Translations under genes and position numbers: made by a program
Shown here: one piece after another, positions 44,404 through 55,904 of the stretch
Position numbering within the stretch: position 1 is the first letter of the stretch
Layout of the letters: every line of letters starts with the position of its first letter
Assembly: GCA_031835245.1 (NCBI GenBank)
Contig: JAVKOQ010000144.1
Location: 74,786 to 138,785, forward strand
Direction: 5' to 3'
From: Balamuthia mandrillaris
Lineage: Eukaryota; Discosea; Longamoebia; Balamuthiidae
DNA length: 64,000 nucleotides
The notes under the pieces: model-generated
What the model saw: only the letters and a program-made list of their open reading frames with translations
The model's database searches: none
What the model was told of the DNA's origin: nothing

Positions 44404-47400
44404 ATGGGGAACTTAATGTTTCTATCTGGAGCCAAAGGAGATAGAACCGCGGACGAAGCCATGTCGCCAAACTCGACGCGACTGGATTTGAAGAACAACG
44501 GCTTGAAGAGCTTACCGCTGAAGCAGCTGTCACAGATGTCGAACTTAAGCTGGCTGAACCTGAGCCACAATGCACTGGAGGCCTTGCCGGTGGAGGTATG
44601 CCAATTGAGCAAGCTGACGGTGCTGCGGCTTTTTGGCAACCAACTGAAGGTGGTGCCGGTGGAAGTAGGACAGTTGACCCTCCTCACGACGTTGGACCTT
44701 GGAAAGAATAGGCTGACGAGCCTCCCTGTTGAGCTGGGGCAGCTGGTAGCATTGAAAGAGCTCAGCGTTCATTGGAACCATCTTACGGAAGTACCGGTGG
44801 AGGTCGCTCGGTTGACAGCCCTCAAAACCCTCAACGTCTATATCAACAAGCTACGCAGCCTGCCTCTAGAGCTGGAGCAGCTGACTGAAATGGAGACGCT
44901 GGACATTGCCCACAACGAGCTACGAAACCTGCCGCCCTGCCTCCGCGGCATGACTCGGTTGCAAACCTTGAAGGCCCCTGGGAATAGGCTCCGTCGCCTG
45001 GGTCGGCCCGATGTCCTGCAGGCTCTCTCCACCAACCTCACACGCGCCGACCTCAGCGGAAACGACCTCCATCAGCTACCTCCTGCTATAGCCGGCCTGA
45101 CTAAGCTCCGCCAACTGCATCTTCATCACAACCGCCTGTCCAGCCTATGTCCTCTCGCTTCTATGACCGCTCTCACAGAGCTTAGTCTGGCGTGCAACGA
45201 TCTAGTGCTGCTTCCTTCTTACGGAGCCTTTCCTCCCTCCCTTCGTACCATCGTCCTCTTTAGCAACCGGCTTACCAGCCTACCCAGCGACCTTTCCACT
45301 CTCACTGCTCTTCTCGACCTTGACCTTGGAGACAATCTACTTACTGACATTGATTTCACGTCCTTCTCTGCTTCTGATTCTCCGCCATCTTGCTCTCTCG
45401 ACGATCCAACACAAGAAGACGCGCAAGACCGGCATTTTCTTCCCGCTTTGCAACGTCTATGCCTCAACCAAAATCTCTTCCATCAGCTGCCCAGGGCCCT
45501 GTCCTCCATACCTTCGCTGCGAGAGCTCAACTTAGGAAGCAACCAGTTACAACAGCTGGAACCGTCCACGCTAGCTCCTCTCACCGCTCTTACTCGCCTA
45601 GTGCTTTCCCAGAACGAGCTGAGCTACTGGCCGGAAGGCCTCACCTCTCTTCGAAGTCTTTCCGTGCTAGAGCTGGCTGACAACCACTTCCAGACCTTTC
45701 CGGAGGAGATCTTTTCTTTCCAAAACCTTCAATTCTTGAACCTCTCCTGTAATGGCATCCATGAGTTACCAGATACTGACCAGTGGGCTCAGCTCACCCG
45801 CCTAAATCGGCTTTACGTTGCCTACAATGGGCTTGAAGATCTGCCAAAATCACTCCACGCCTGTGCTAGCTCTCTTAATGAACTTCAACTCGCCGGCAAT
45901 CAATTCTCTGCTTGGCCTTCCGTTCTCTTTCAGCTTACCAGTCTGCAGGGCCTGTGCATCGCCAATAACTACCTTGTTGATATACCCTCTCAGCTCTCCG
46001 CTCTATCGTACGTATTGCCCTGGTCTTAATCTTTAAAGAAAGGAGGTGCTTATTTACTTTTCTAAACACATTCGTATAGCAAATTGGAAACCCTTCTCCT
46101 CAATGGTAATAGCATCACCGAGCTGTCTCCAGAAGGTGTTCTTCCATTGAAGGAATTGAAAGAACTCGATTTATCCTTCAACGAACTTTCTTCTCTGCCA
46201 AAGGAGCTCTTCATAAATAAGGGCAGGTTGATCGAGCTAAACCTTGTGGCCAATTTTCTTACCGACCTTCCCGATGAATGTTCACAGCTCTCATTGTCAC
46301 ATCTGCTCATTTCCTTTAACTTAATCCCAGACGAGCGGCTACCGGTGCTTTCCAACAGCTGTTGGATCAGTAGCGAGTGCATGAGACAACCGCGTTCTTC
46401 CTCCAATTCTAGTGGTGATTACATCGGCGATGCTTCTCAATCCTCTCATCCGTCTGCTTCATCCTCAGCTTCCTCTTCCTACCCCCGCCGTCGCTCTGCC
46501 ACCAAAACATCTCCAGTCACATCACTTAAGCTATCGCCAGCCAGAAGGAAGTACGCTCGCGGGCGAAGCAGCAGTTGGATCAAACTGCCCTCTAATCGAT
46601 CCCTTGGGCGGTCCAGCGGAAGGGAGGAAAAGGACAAGGATACCATTGTGAGTAGCTCCCGTCTCTCCGGTTCTCTGAGAGGAAGTTTAGACATGATCAT
46701 ACCAAGTAAAATTGCTCCTACCGTCAACTTTGGTTGTGCTACTCTGAAAGGGCGACGACCAGAACAACAGGTTCAGGCATTTCTATCCTTTGTTCTTGCT
46801 TTGCTCCGTTAAAGCAGCAATAGGCTAACTGTGCAAATTACGAACAGGATACGAGTTTAGTGCTGTGTAACTTTAGGAAAGAAGGAGAACATCTGTTCGC
46901 CATATTCGACGGACACGCAGGCACTCACTCCAGCCAGCTCGCTGCGGACACCTTCCCAGCGCTGCTTCGCCATAACCTTAATAAGTACAGCGATCCCAGC
47001 GCAGCGCTCACCCGAACCTTCGATGAATTGCACCAAGATATTGCCAAGAGAGGTTACGACGACGGAACGGCCGCTCTTGTTGCCCTGATCATGCAGGATG
47101 AACTGTGGCTGGCTCACGCTGGCGATTCACGTGCGGTTCTATGCCGGGATGGCAGGGCTGTTCCGCTTTCCGTCGACCACAAGCCAGATAATGCGGAAGA
47201 AGGAGCTCGCATACGGCAGGCTGGTGGCTTTGTAACTGAAAAACGGCGTGTCTGCGGTGTGCTGGCCCTATCGCGTGCCTTGGGAGACTGCGACCTTCAA
47301 CCAGCGGTGACTTGGCTGCCGGATATCAAAACGATGACGCTGGGAGGGACCTCGCCACCTCTACCCCTTGCTTTGGGTATTGAAGGTGGTGCGTCCCGTC

Positions 47401-47735
47401 ATCAATCTGAAGATCACCACAATCACCAGGGCGGCAACGGCCATCTCTCCCCATATTCAACTCCAGCGTTGGATGATGAGAGCAGCGATGACGGAAGCTT
47501 AAGTATCCCCAACGATGAGATGCTTATTCTTGGTTGTGACGGCCTATGGGATGTTATGTCCAATGAACAAGCCCTGGAGGCCATTTCCTCGGAGACGGAC
47601 CCGGTGCGTGCTGCTATCAAACTTAGAGACATGGCTTATGCCCTGGGCAGCATGGACAACATCAGTATCATTGTGGTGCGTTTTAGTGCAGGTCATGAAC
47701 CACACGCAGGAGCAGCTCTTACCAGTTTTTCTTAG
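44404..47735 (+). CDS. leucine-rich-repeat PP2C phosphatase
   Basis: Three exons: 44404-46008, about 46081-46770, and about 46849-47735, roughly 1,060 residues. The N-terminus MGNLMFLS has Gly2 and Ser-like context for myristoylation. More than 20 LRRs follow (LxxLxLxxNxLxxLP spacing, such as LTTLDLGKNRLTSLPVELGQ). A Ser/Arg-rich linker leads to a PP2C domain: LFAIFDGHAG, DDGTAALVAL, LWLAHAGDSRAVL, LALSRALGD, LILGCDGLWDVMSNEQ and MDNISIIVV. Metal-binding Asp residues (DGHAG, DGLWD, DN) are present. It would remove Ser/Thr phosphates, with LRRs choosing targets, probably at a membrane if myristoylated (inferred). The layout resembles PHLPP and amoebozoan LRR-PP2C proteins, but no PH domain was seen. 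Confidence 0.9.
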
Positions 47736-47829
47736 CCACTTTTTTTTGATCTCACCTTTTGTTCCCACCTTCTTCCTATCCTTTGCCGCTGCCAGCGATG
47801 GTAGTAGTAGGGTGGTGGGTTCCTATTTA

Positions 47830-47875
<46 letters not shown>

Positions 47876-48458
47876 TCCCAGCTGCCACCTATTCTTTATT
47901 ATTGTGGGTTGATGTAATCGTCATAAACAAGATAAAACGTTGTATCTTAGATATTTAAACGAGCATGCTCGCTCTTGAAATGCATTGCTGGAGGAATGAG
48001 CGGTCGCGAACCTGTAATGATGCCCTCCCCATCGGCCGGAATGCATTGTCATGGTGGCGACAGAAGGTGGTGAACGTCGTTGGAGGGTTTAATCCAAAAA
48101 TAACCTCTGGGTCTCTTCTCTGCTCCCTTGTTCCCAACCATAGCAATCCCTGTGGCCAGCTGCTCAAAAAAAAAGCCCCTTAACCTGGAGACTGTGCCCA
48201 ATCCCCTTCCTCCTCCTCCTCCTTCTCCAGTCTGTGTTTTTTTTTAAACTTTTTTTAAAAAAAACAAACGAACAACAAACAGCAAGCAAGCCGGCCACAA
48301 CCCCTGTCACACCGACACTGCCATCACAACAAAAGGCAGGAAGTGGAAGGAGTGCCCCTCTCCCTGCTGCTGCTGTTGACTCTTTTGTGTTGTTGCATTG
48401 AACGTGTAATCCTTATTCCTTGGCGGCCTCTCCCCACTACAATCATCACCCTAATCTA
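47736..48458. other. intergenic
   Basis: PP2C 3' region with (TC)n at 47838-47872. Then a short frame (47965-48183, +) of no recognised family and A/T runs around 48,240-48,265. No gene supported. Confidence 0.6.
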
Positions 48459-48514
48459 ATGCAAAGCTTCGAATTTGAGGTATTTGGCAAAGTGCAGGGT
48501 ACGTTGTATGCACT

Positions 48515-48548
<34 letters not shown>

Positions 48549-48952
48549 CTAGCTTACAATGCATCTCCCACCCACCCACCCAACTAACAAAGATCTGTCA
48601 CTCCTCGGCAATAGGAGTGTTCTTCCGGAAGCACACCGTTCAGAAAGCAACTGAATTAGGGCTGGTGGGCTGGGTCATGAACACCAAGCGAGGCACTGTG
48701 GTGGGCCACGCCCAAGGCGAGCCTCCTGCTCTGGGACAATTGTAAGTACCATCCTCCTCCCTGCCCATCTTCCTCAGCGCCTTGGCGCACTGACCGCCGA
48801 TGCAACCAAGTCGTAAGTGGCTGCAGGAAGAAGGCTCCCCAAAAAGCGTGATAGAGAAGGCGCAGTTCACCAACGAGCAAATGGACTTGTTACGGTTAGA
48901 CTTTACTTCCTTCCAAGTGCGTAAAGAAAAGAAGAAAAGCAATAAAGAATGA
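48459..48952 (+). CDS. acylphosphatase
   Basis: Three short exons (48459-48498, 48615-48741, 48811-48952) total 309 nt and encode 102 residues: MQSFEFEVFGKVQG, VFFRKHTVQKATELGLVGWV, MNTKRGTVVGHAQGEPPALG, then RKWLQEEGSPKSVIEKA and a Lys-rich end. The acylphosphatase active site is intact: the phosphate loop GKVQGVFFR with its Arg, and the catalytic Asn in GWVMNT. It hydrolyses acyl phosphates such as 1,3-bisphosphoglycerate or carbamoyl phosphate in the cytosol. The usual family length is about 90-100 residues, so it is complete. Donors GTACGT and GTAAGT and acceptors AATAG and ACCAAG give perfect phase. An AATAAA lies within the last codons (48941-48946). Confidence 0.88.
48517..48548. repeat. 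(GA)n
   Basis: Purine tract on the sense strand within intron 1 of the acylphosphatase gene, one of the few purine-sense exceptions in the window. Confidence 0.8.
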
Positions 48953-49416
48953 AACACACACAAAAAGGGCTGGCTAGCTGGCGAGGGTGGATTTGTTCTT
49001 CTTCTTTATGCGCCAGCTACCATACCATTTTCTTCTCCTCCTCGTGCAAGCTCTTCTCTTCTTTGCTTTTATAGCCGGTGGGTCTCCTTGTCTTCTAGAA
49101 GTGCTTACTTGTGTCCTCTCCTCTCCTCGCTCTCCTCTCTTCTCTCTCCTCTCTTCTCTCCTCTCCTCGCGCTTCTCTCTTCTCTCTCTTCTCTCCTCTC
49201 CTCTGCTGTCCTCTCCTCTCTCCTCTCTTGGGATGCATTTTTGAAATGTTTGGCGTACCAAATGAAATTAAGGTGGGGAGGAAGTACTGGTAGGTGTAAT
49301 GTTCCCCTCCTCAAGAACATATATTATTGGCGGCAGCCAGGCCTCAAAACCAAAAGCAAGCAAGGCCTCCTCTTCGACCTTTTGTTCGGCCTCCGCAAGA
49401 AAAGATAGAACCACCC
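48953..49416. other. intergenic with CTCTT microsatellite
   Basis: Upstream of asparaginase. CTCTT/CTCCT units at 49115-49230 resemble the intronic pyrimidine repeats and may lie in an untranslated-leader intron. No other gene. Confidence 0.6.
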
Positions 49417-51198
49417 ATGGACGAAACAGCCGCCACTGATATCACTTCAACCGCGCATGCCTCCGACGTTTCCTCCTCCGGAGATCCTTCGCTGGTTCGG
49501 CTGCTGATGATTTATACAGGTGGCACCATTGGCATGAAGGAAACCAAGAGAGGTTATGCTCCCGCCAAAGTATTGTACCCGTCCTCTCTTTTGTCGTACT
49601 GTACTTGCAAGGGGAGGGAGGAGGAGGGAGGGAGGGAGGGAGGGGAGGGGAGGGAGGGAGGGAGGGGGGAGGGGGGGAGGGAGGGAGGGAGGGGGAGGGA
49701 GGGGGGGGGGGGAGGGAGGGAGGGAGGGAGGGAGGAGGGAGGGAGGGAGGGAGGGGGGGGAGGGGGAGGGAGGGAGGGAGGGAGGGGAGGGAGGGAGGGA
49801 GGGAGGGAGGGAGGGAGGGAGGGAGGGAGGGAGGGAGGGAGGAGGGAGGGAGGGAGGGAGGGAGGGAGGGAGGGAGGGAGGGGAGGGAGGGAGGGAGGGA
49901 GGGAGGGAGGGAGGGAGGAGAATACAGTATTAACGGCGTTGGCGTGGCACACAGGATTACTTAGCTGGTCAGTTGGAGTCTATGCCTCAATTCCATGACA
50001 AACAGTTTCCCAAGCTCACAACACCACTTTCCAAGCAGGGCAAGCGCGTTCAGGTTTGTTTCCACTTCCTGTAAAAACATGTTCCCTTTCTTTCTTCTCA
50101 TCTCTTCATAATGGTGATCTGCTGGGTCCACTGTCGCTTATGGCCTTTCCTTTCTTTGCCTCTTTGCCTCTTTGGCGGTGCCTCTTGCTTGGCCACGGGC
50201 AGTATGACATATTGGAGTACGACCCACTGCTGGACTCGTCCAACATGGGCATTGAAGACTGGGTAAAGATAGCGACTGATGTAGAAAAGCACTATCACCA
50301 GTACGATGCGTTTATTATCTTGCATGGCACCGGTATGTATGCGCTACCCTATTGTGGATTGCGTTTTACTGAACCTTTTAAACCTTTGTGGTTCGGCTGT
50401 TGCTCCATCATTGCAGATACAATGGCTTTCACTGCCTCTGCCCTTTCCTTTATGTTTGAATACTTGGTTGGTTACTGCTGCCTTTGCTTTCCTATATTGT
50501 ATCTGACTGCAGGCAACGTGTTGGTGTCCGTTACAGGAAAAACCAGTCATCATAACCGGTTCCCAGATTCCTCTCTCCCGTGTCCGAAATGATGCAGCGG
50601 ATAACTTAATGGGCGCCCTTACACTCGCTGCCCATTATGAAATACCTGAAGTAACTTTCTTTCCCGCGTTCTCCTTTCTCCTCTTCTCACAGCCAACTAC
50701 GAACAGGTGTGCCTTTACTTCCATCACAATCTGCTGCGAGGAAATCGTACTTCTAAGGTGGATGCCTCTGGTACGACAGCCCGACTCTGTTCTAGGCGAT
50801 ATGCCTCTAGTAATGTGTAGACACAGGCTTACCCGTTTTTGTATGCTCGTATATTTATGTTATTAGGATTCGAAGCCTTTAAGAGCCACAACTACCCTCC
50901 GCTTGCAACTGTTGGAATAGAGATAAATGTAAACTGGTCAGGTAGGTTATCTTTATCTATGGTAACACAAAAGAGTTTCCTTGTTTGTAGTAGAGAGCAG
51001 AGCTTCTCCAATCCATTAATAACTTGTTGCTAGTCATCAGGCCCAATACGCTAGATGACGATGGCGAGTATCGTCCCTTCAGAGCATCAACTAAACTGGA
51101 CAGTAACGTTGGCATTCTTCGCTTGTTTCCTGGCTTACGTAAGTTTCATTCCCTCTTGCGCCCAAGCTTCGTTTATTGTCTGATTTTGTTCTGTATTT

Positions 51199-51248
<50 letters not shown>

Positions 51249-52343
51249 CAATGTTCCTTTTTCTAACAGCGGACCACACACTCGAGAATTTCTTGAAGCC
51301 TCCGATGAGAGGACTTGTCTTGCAAACCTTCGGATCAGGCAATGCGCCATCAGCTAGGTATGTAATACATGGAGAGGAGAGGGGATTCTACAACTGGCCT
51401 CACCATTTTCAAACATAAAGGAAGCGCTTTGTAGAGTTGATAAAGGAAGCGACAGCGCGAGGGATGGTTATTGTAAATGTGACCCAATGCGAAAAAGGTA
51501 AGCCTCATTGTGGCAACAGCCTCTCATTGTTTCATCCAGAACAGTCTTATCCAATTGTGAGTAACATCATGTCCTATCCTCGCAGGTTTTGTATCAAGTG
51601 ACTATGAGGCCGGTTTTGCACTAAAAGAGGCAGGAGTTGTGGCAGGCGCCGATATGACACCGTACGTTGCTTCAGAGGGACGTCCTTGTTCTGCATCGTT
51701 GTTTAACGCAGTTTTTCTTCTTAAAGGGAGGCGGCACTGACCAAATTGATCTACCTTCTGGGTAAAGACCTACCGGTGGAAGAGGTGCGCCACCGCATGG
51801 GTGAAAACATCCGAGGAGAGTTAACAGTTTTAGAGGTAGACCGCTTTAGCCTGCGTTCCAAATCTATGGTCAAAACTGTTTTTGATGCGATCAGAGACAA
51901 AGTGCGAGAGTTTGAGGCCAACGCTATTGTAGACCACAAAGCCAAGCACTCTCCTTCCAAAGACATCCAGCGCATACAAGAAGCTCTCATCCCAGTGTTG
52001 ATGTGTTCTGCTGCAGCATTAGGCGGTTAGTGAAATCCTTTCCTTTCACTTTGGTTGGCTTTAGAGGCGTTTTACCTTACCAACGCACATTAGACTTAGC
52101 TTTGTTGAGGGATCTGTTTGTGGAATCACCAAATGGAGCGGATGTGTTTGATTATGACAAGCGATACCCGCTTCACCTTGCTGCCAGTGAAGGCAAGTGT
52201 TCTCCGATGTAACTTATTACGTGCGTCTAACGGCAAAATGCTTTGCAGGAAAGGTCCAAGCTGTACAATTTCTTTTGGATAAGGGAGCTAACCCCAATGT
52301 AATCGACCGCTGGGGTAACACACCGGTATTATTCCATCTCTTG

Positions 52344-52389
<46 letters not shown>

Positions 52390-52501
52390 CCGCTCTCTCG
52401 CTCCCCCCTTCTTACCCCCAACGCTGCAGTTGGATGATGCTATACGAGGAGGCCATACCCAAGCGATTAATTTACTCAAGGGCGCCACAAAGGAGAAATA
52501 A
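49417..52501 (+). CDS. ASPG: type I L-asparaginase with C-terminal ankyrin repeats
   Basis: About twelve exons, roughly 560 residues. The first active-site loop is [11 protein letters not shown]; the second is [19 protein letters not shown], rebuilt across an intron. [57 protein letters not shown] and [20 protein letters not shown] follow the order of E. coli AnsA. Both nucleophilic Thr residues and the Asp are present. After a helical linker come ankyrin repeats ([40 protein letters not shown]), ending at TAA 52499-52501. This is the architecture of vertebrate ASPG/60-kDa lysophospholipase. It converts asparagine to aspartate and ammonia in the cytosol. The start is the first in-frame ATG. 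Confidence 0.9.
49609..49919. repeat. (GGGA)n G-rich microsatellite, about 310 bp
   Basis: Near-continuous GGGAGGGA with longer G-runs, in intron 1 of the asparaginase gene. The G-rich strand is the sense strand, so the nascent RNA could form G-quadruplexes (inference). Confidence 0.95.
51199..51244. repeat. (TC)n
   Basis: Dinucleotide tract in an asparaginase intron, 25 bp before the acceptor. Confidence 0.85.
52348..52383. repeat. (TC)n
   Basis: Dinucleotide tract in the last asparaginase intron, inside the ankyrin-coding part. Confidence 0.85.
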
Positions 52502-52585
52502 TAAAGGGGGAGAAAAGGGGTCACTAGATTGTGATGCGTTCTGCTTGTTCAAATATACTCAATCCTGGTTGAATCCGATCCTTAT

Positions 52586-55500
52586 CTATTTTTTGTGGGC
52601 CTTTTTGAGGGTCGCGAGAATATCTTTGAAGGTTGGCCTGTTCGACACGTAACCATAAGCAAGAGTGTAAGAGAGAGAGAGAGAGGAGAATACCTTTCTG
52701 CTGGATTCACATTGAAACAGGATTCGATAATTTTCTGCAAGACGGGTGGGGCGTCCTCTGGGATGGCCAATGTTTTCCCTGCGTTGCCAATGAGATGGAG
52801 GTTCGTGGTCAGACCATTACCAACAAGTTGTCGTGAATGACGTACCCTCTTCAACAAGAGCAAGAACTGCTTCTTGTGGGGACAACTCGGGGTGGGGTTC
52901 GGCTCCTTTGCTCAACATTTCCCACAAACATACGCCGTAGCCTGGGTGCGGTAGTTTAATTGGTGTTGATAAAGTATAATGCGATGAGATGGAAACGACG
53001 AATTACAAAAGAGGCACGTACTCCACACATCAGTCTTTTCCGAGTATTGACGGTCAGTAAAGCATTCAGGGGCCATCCACTTGAGTGGGCCTAGTTCCTT
53101 GGAAGAGCCAGAAGACTCCGCCTCATCATCCAAACCCTTCTTTGCCAAGCCAAAGTCTGTTTCAAAGAGAGGGATGAACAGAAGGTTCGTAATGGGAAGA
53201 AAAATGCAACGCACCCGAAACCTTGATGGCCAAGTTGGCTGTTAAAAGAAGGTTTCGTGCTGCAAGGTCACGATGAACAATGCCTTCTTGATGAAGGTGG
53301 TGCATTCCGGCAGCTATCTCCTTGGCCCAACGAATAAGGGTGGCTTCATCCTCTGCCAACTCTTTCCCTTCTTTTGAGTGCAAGAAGGAGGCCAGGTCGC
53401 CTTTGCCCATGAACTCAGTCACGCAGTACATGTTAGTTTCGTTTGAAGAGACACCACGCAGTTGCAGCACGTTTGCGTGCGGACGCAGATTCCTGGTTAT
53501 TTTGTAGCAACTACGATTTAGACCACGCACCGTGCGGGATGGACAAGAAGTCACTTACTTCATTATCTGTATTTCTGATTTGAAATCCTCCAGCTCGGCA
53601 CCCGTTGTGATGCCCAGTACCTGCTTGATGGCCACCGGGCTTTCTCTCCAAGAACCTTTCCACACAATGCCAAAGGCTCTGTACCAATCACTTTGTTTAG
53701 CGAAGGAAGAGAGAGATGAAGAGCCAGAGCCAGTAGTAGAAAGCTTACCCCCTTCCAAGCTCATCACCAAACTCTAACTCGTCAAAAGGAATTTCCCAAG
53801 AGAACTTCAGGTCCTTGTCCTTCTTGCCCGATTTTTTGGATGGGTCTCGCTTCACCGTGTATTCAACGGCACCGGATTCCACATCGGCAATTGCATCCCT
53901 GCTGGAAGCACGCTTCTTTCTGTAACCAACCACGGCCACAATGGCAATCATCACCAACAGCAACAAGCAGAACAAGCCAACTCCGAGTCCAACACCCAAT
54001 CCTACCGCATTGGAGTCGCTGTCGTCTTCTGCTCTGGCTTGCTCTTCAGCATGCAGCTGATAATGGATATTACCACTTTCATCCAGACAGAGGATAGAGG
54101 ACCAGGACGGCAGCGCTAAGGTGAAGACCTCTGAGCTGTGAGGAGCAAGATCCATCAGACACTTCACTGTTGCGCCCGTACTATTGTCTATCGTTGAGGA
54201 GAGCCAGCATTCTGCAGGCAGGGTCAGCTCGGAGGTGCTTTGAGAAGCCGGAAGAGACCAATAGCATCCTGTCTGAAGCGAAGAACTCTTTCCGCTATTT
54301 GAAAGCGCAACCCGCCACCAGGTCTCCTCCATCACTTGTCGTCTTGTTTCATTGTCTGCAGACATTTCTAGTAACGCAACCAAGTTGGTTAGAGCAAAAA
54401 TACCCGTGACGGCAGGAAAAGCAAAGGCTTCACCCGAATTAACGCACCTGTAACAGTTATGTTAACGTGAATATCCAGCTCCCCCATCGGAACAACATAT
54501 TGCAGGTGTTGCTGAGCCGCCTCGTAGAGAACGGTACAATTATTCACCGTGACTGTGAGATTACCCCTTGCCCAGGGATTAGTTCTTAGAGAGCCTGAAG
54601 TAAACAAAGAAGCTTCAACCAAGTTGGTCAATCAAGATGTTTTATGTCAATTGAGGGGGGTAATGCGCGGTCCTGCTTTTAACAATCCATACCATTCTCG
54701 TGTGGGCGAAGCAATTGCGCAACATTGCCGCAACGAACTATGTTATCCTTCACGATAGAGCACGAACTGTTGCCAGCTTCTGTAATGTTGATCCAACTAG
54801 CAGCATCTTCGGGATGAATAACAACGTCGCAAGCCACCTGCTTTGCGTTGGAGGGTCCCTCGTTGGTTATGTGGCCATCGTTTACTGAAAGTACGGTATC
54901 TCCGGGAGTATATTTGGCGGCTTCTGCCGTGCTGGCCTGAATACTACCTTGGAGATAAGAGAGGGGCGGCGCAATGTCCAACGTTAAATATTCCTCGTCT
55001 TGAGGACACCTTACGTTTAGGATCATTCCACCAATTCCTGTTGAGAGAAAGAGAGAGAGAGAGAGAGGGAGAGAGAAAGAGAAGAATTTAAAAGTCAAGG
55101 GTTAACGTGAGTCGCAACCAAAGGGTTTAATGAGACACTTACTGACAATTCTGCCGCCGTCAAAGTCGTACGTCATGTTCAAGGACTCTCCCTCGAAAGA
55201 AGGGTCCAACATCCAGTCAAGAAAGACCATGGACTTGTTGAATCCTGCAGCGGCTGCTGAGCAATAAACGGCTTGGTCCTGGCTTGGGTTTGGCTCACAA
55301 CTCCACAGGGGATCGCTCTGGTTTGCTATATTCTATAGGGTTAGCTTTTGTTGATAAAGGAAGCGAGAAGGCTCACACCATAATACAGGTAGGTCAAATT
55401 ATTTGGAAGCCACCACAGCATGACGTTTTCACAGGATGAAGTAACGGATTGTATGGTTGAGAAGACTTGACCGGGGCGAATGCCCTCTGCTGGGTCTGTC

Positions 55501-55592
55501 ACCACATAGTCAAAGTTTGACTGAGCACAGCTCTGCCCTGCAATTGACAATAGACAGCAAAAAGTTGCAGCTAAAACAGATAACCACTTCAT
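52586..55592 (-). CDS. receptor tyrosine-kinase-like protein A
   Basis: About ten or more exons, roughly 800 residues. A signal peptide (MKWLSVLAATFCCLLSIAGQ) precedes a Cys-containing, N-glycosylation-rich ectodomain of unknown fold. One membrane span follows (LFCLLLLVMIAIVAVVGYRK), then juxtamembrane FSWEIPFDELEFGDELGRG. Kinase motifs are AFGIVWKG, AIKQ, HRDLAARN, DFGLAKK, WMAPECF and DVWSYG. The last exon, after a TC-rich intron, adds PTFKDILATLKKAH and a TAG at 52586-52588. HRDLAARN is the tyrosine-kinase form of the catalytic loop. Amoebae have expanded such receptor kinases, so ligand and true residue specificity are not inferable. It sits head-to-head with paralogue B. Confidence 0.85.
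55046..55078. repeat. (GA)n
   Basis: Dinucleotide tract in an ectodomain intron of kinase A; it reads (TC)n on the sense strand. Confidence 0.75.
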
Positions 55593-55904
55593 ATTCTATG
55601 CTGAGGAAGGTGCGACAAGACACGTTGGATCGCTTCGACTTTTTCCGTTGAAACAGAAAGACGCGTAATTGACCCTGCTCTTCGGTCTAAACTGCGATTG
55701 GTTGACCTACATTTAATACTTGCTTTATTCCGAGCAACAGGCAGTTCCTCATTGGTGCTTTCTTTTAATTGCGCTATACACACTTTATTACTGTCGCTTT
55801 CAAGTACCTGTTTTAAGACGCACAAAAACAAAGGAAGGCACCTTAGTGCGTGTTGCCTTGTACTATTATACCGTCGTGAGGTTAACGCAAGCGTTTGCAG
55901 CGGA
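55593..55904. promoter_or_regulatory. shared divergent promoter of the two receptor kinases
   Basis: 312 bp between divergent start codons of paralogous kinases. No gene and no clear core-promoter motif seen. Confidence 0.5.

Noticed and set aside
47965-48183. 72-codon ATG-led frame
   Set aside because: No family, no splice partners, and composition like the surrounding intergenic DNA.
49115-49230. CRISPR-like or satellite array
   Set aside because: Units are 5-bp slippage repeats (CTCTT) with no spacers.
49554-49964. Long Gly/Arg- and Pro/Ser-repeat frames on both strands
   Set aside because: Translation of the GGGA microsatellite, which lies in the asparaginase intron 1.
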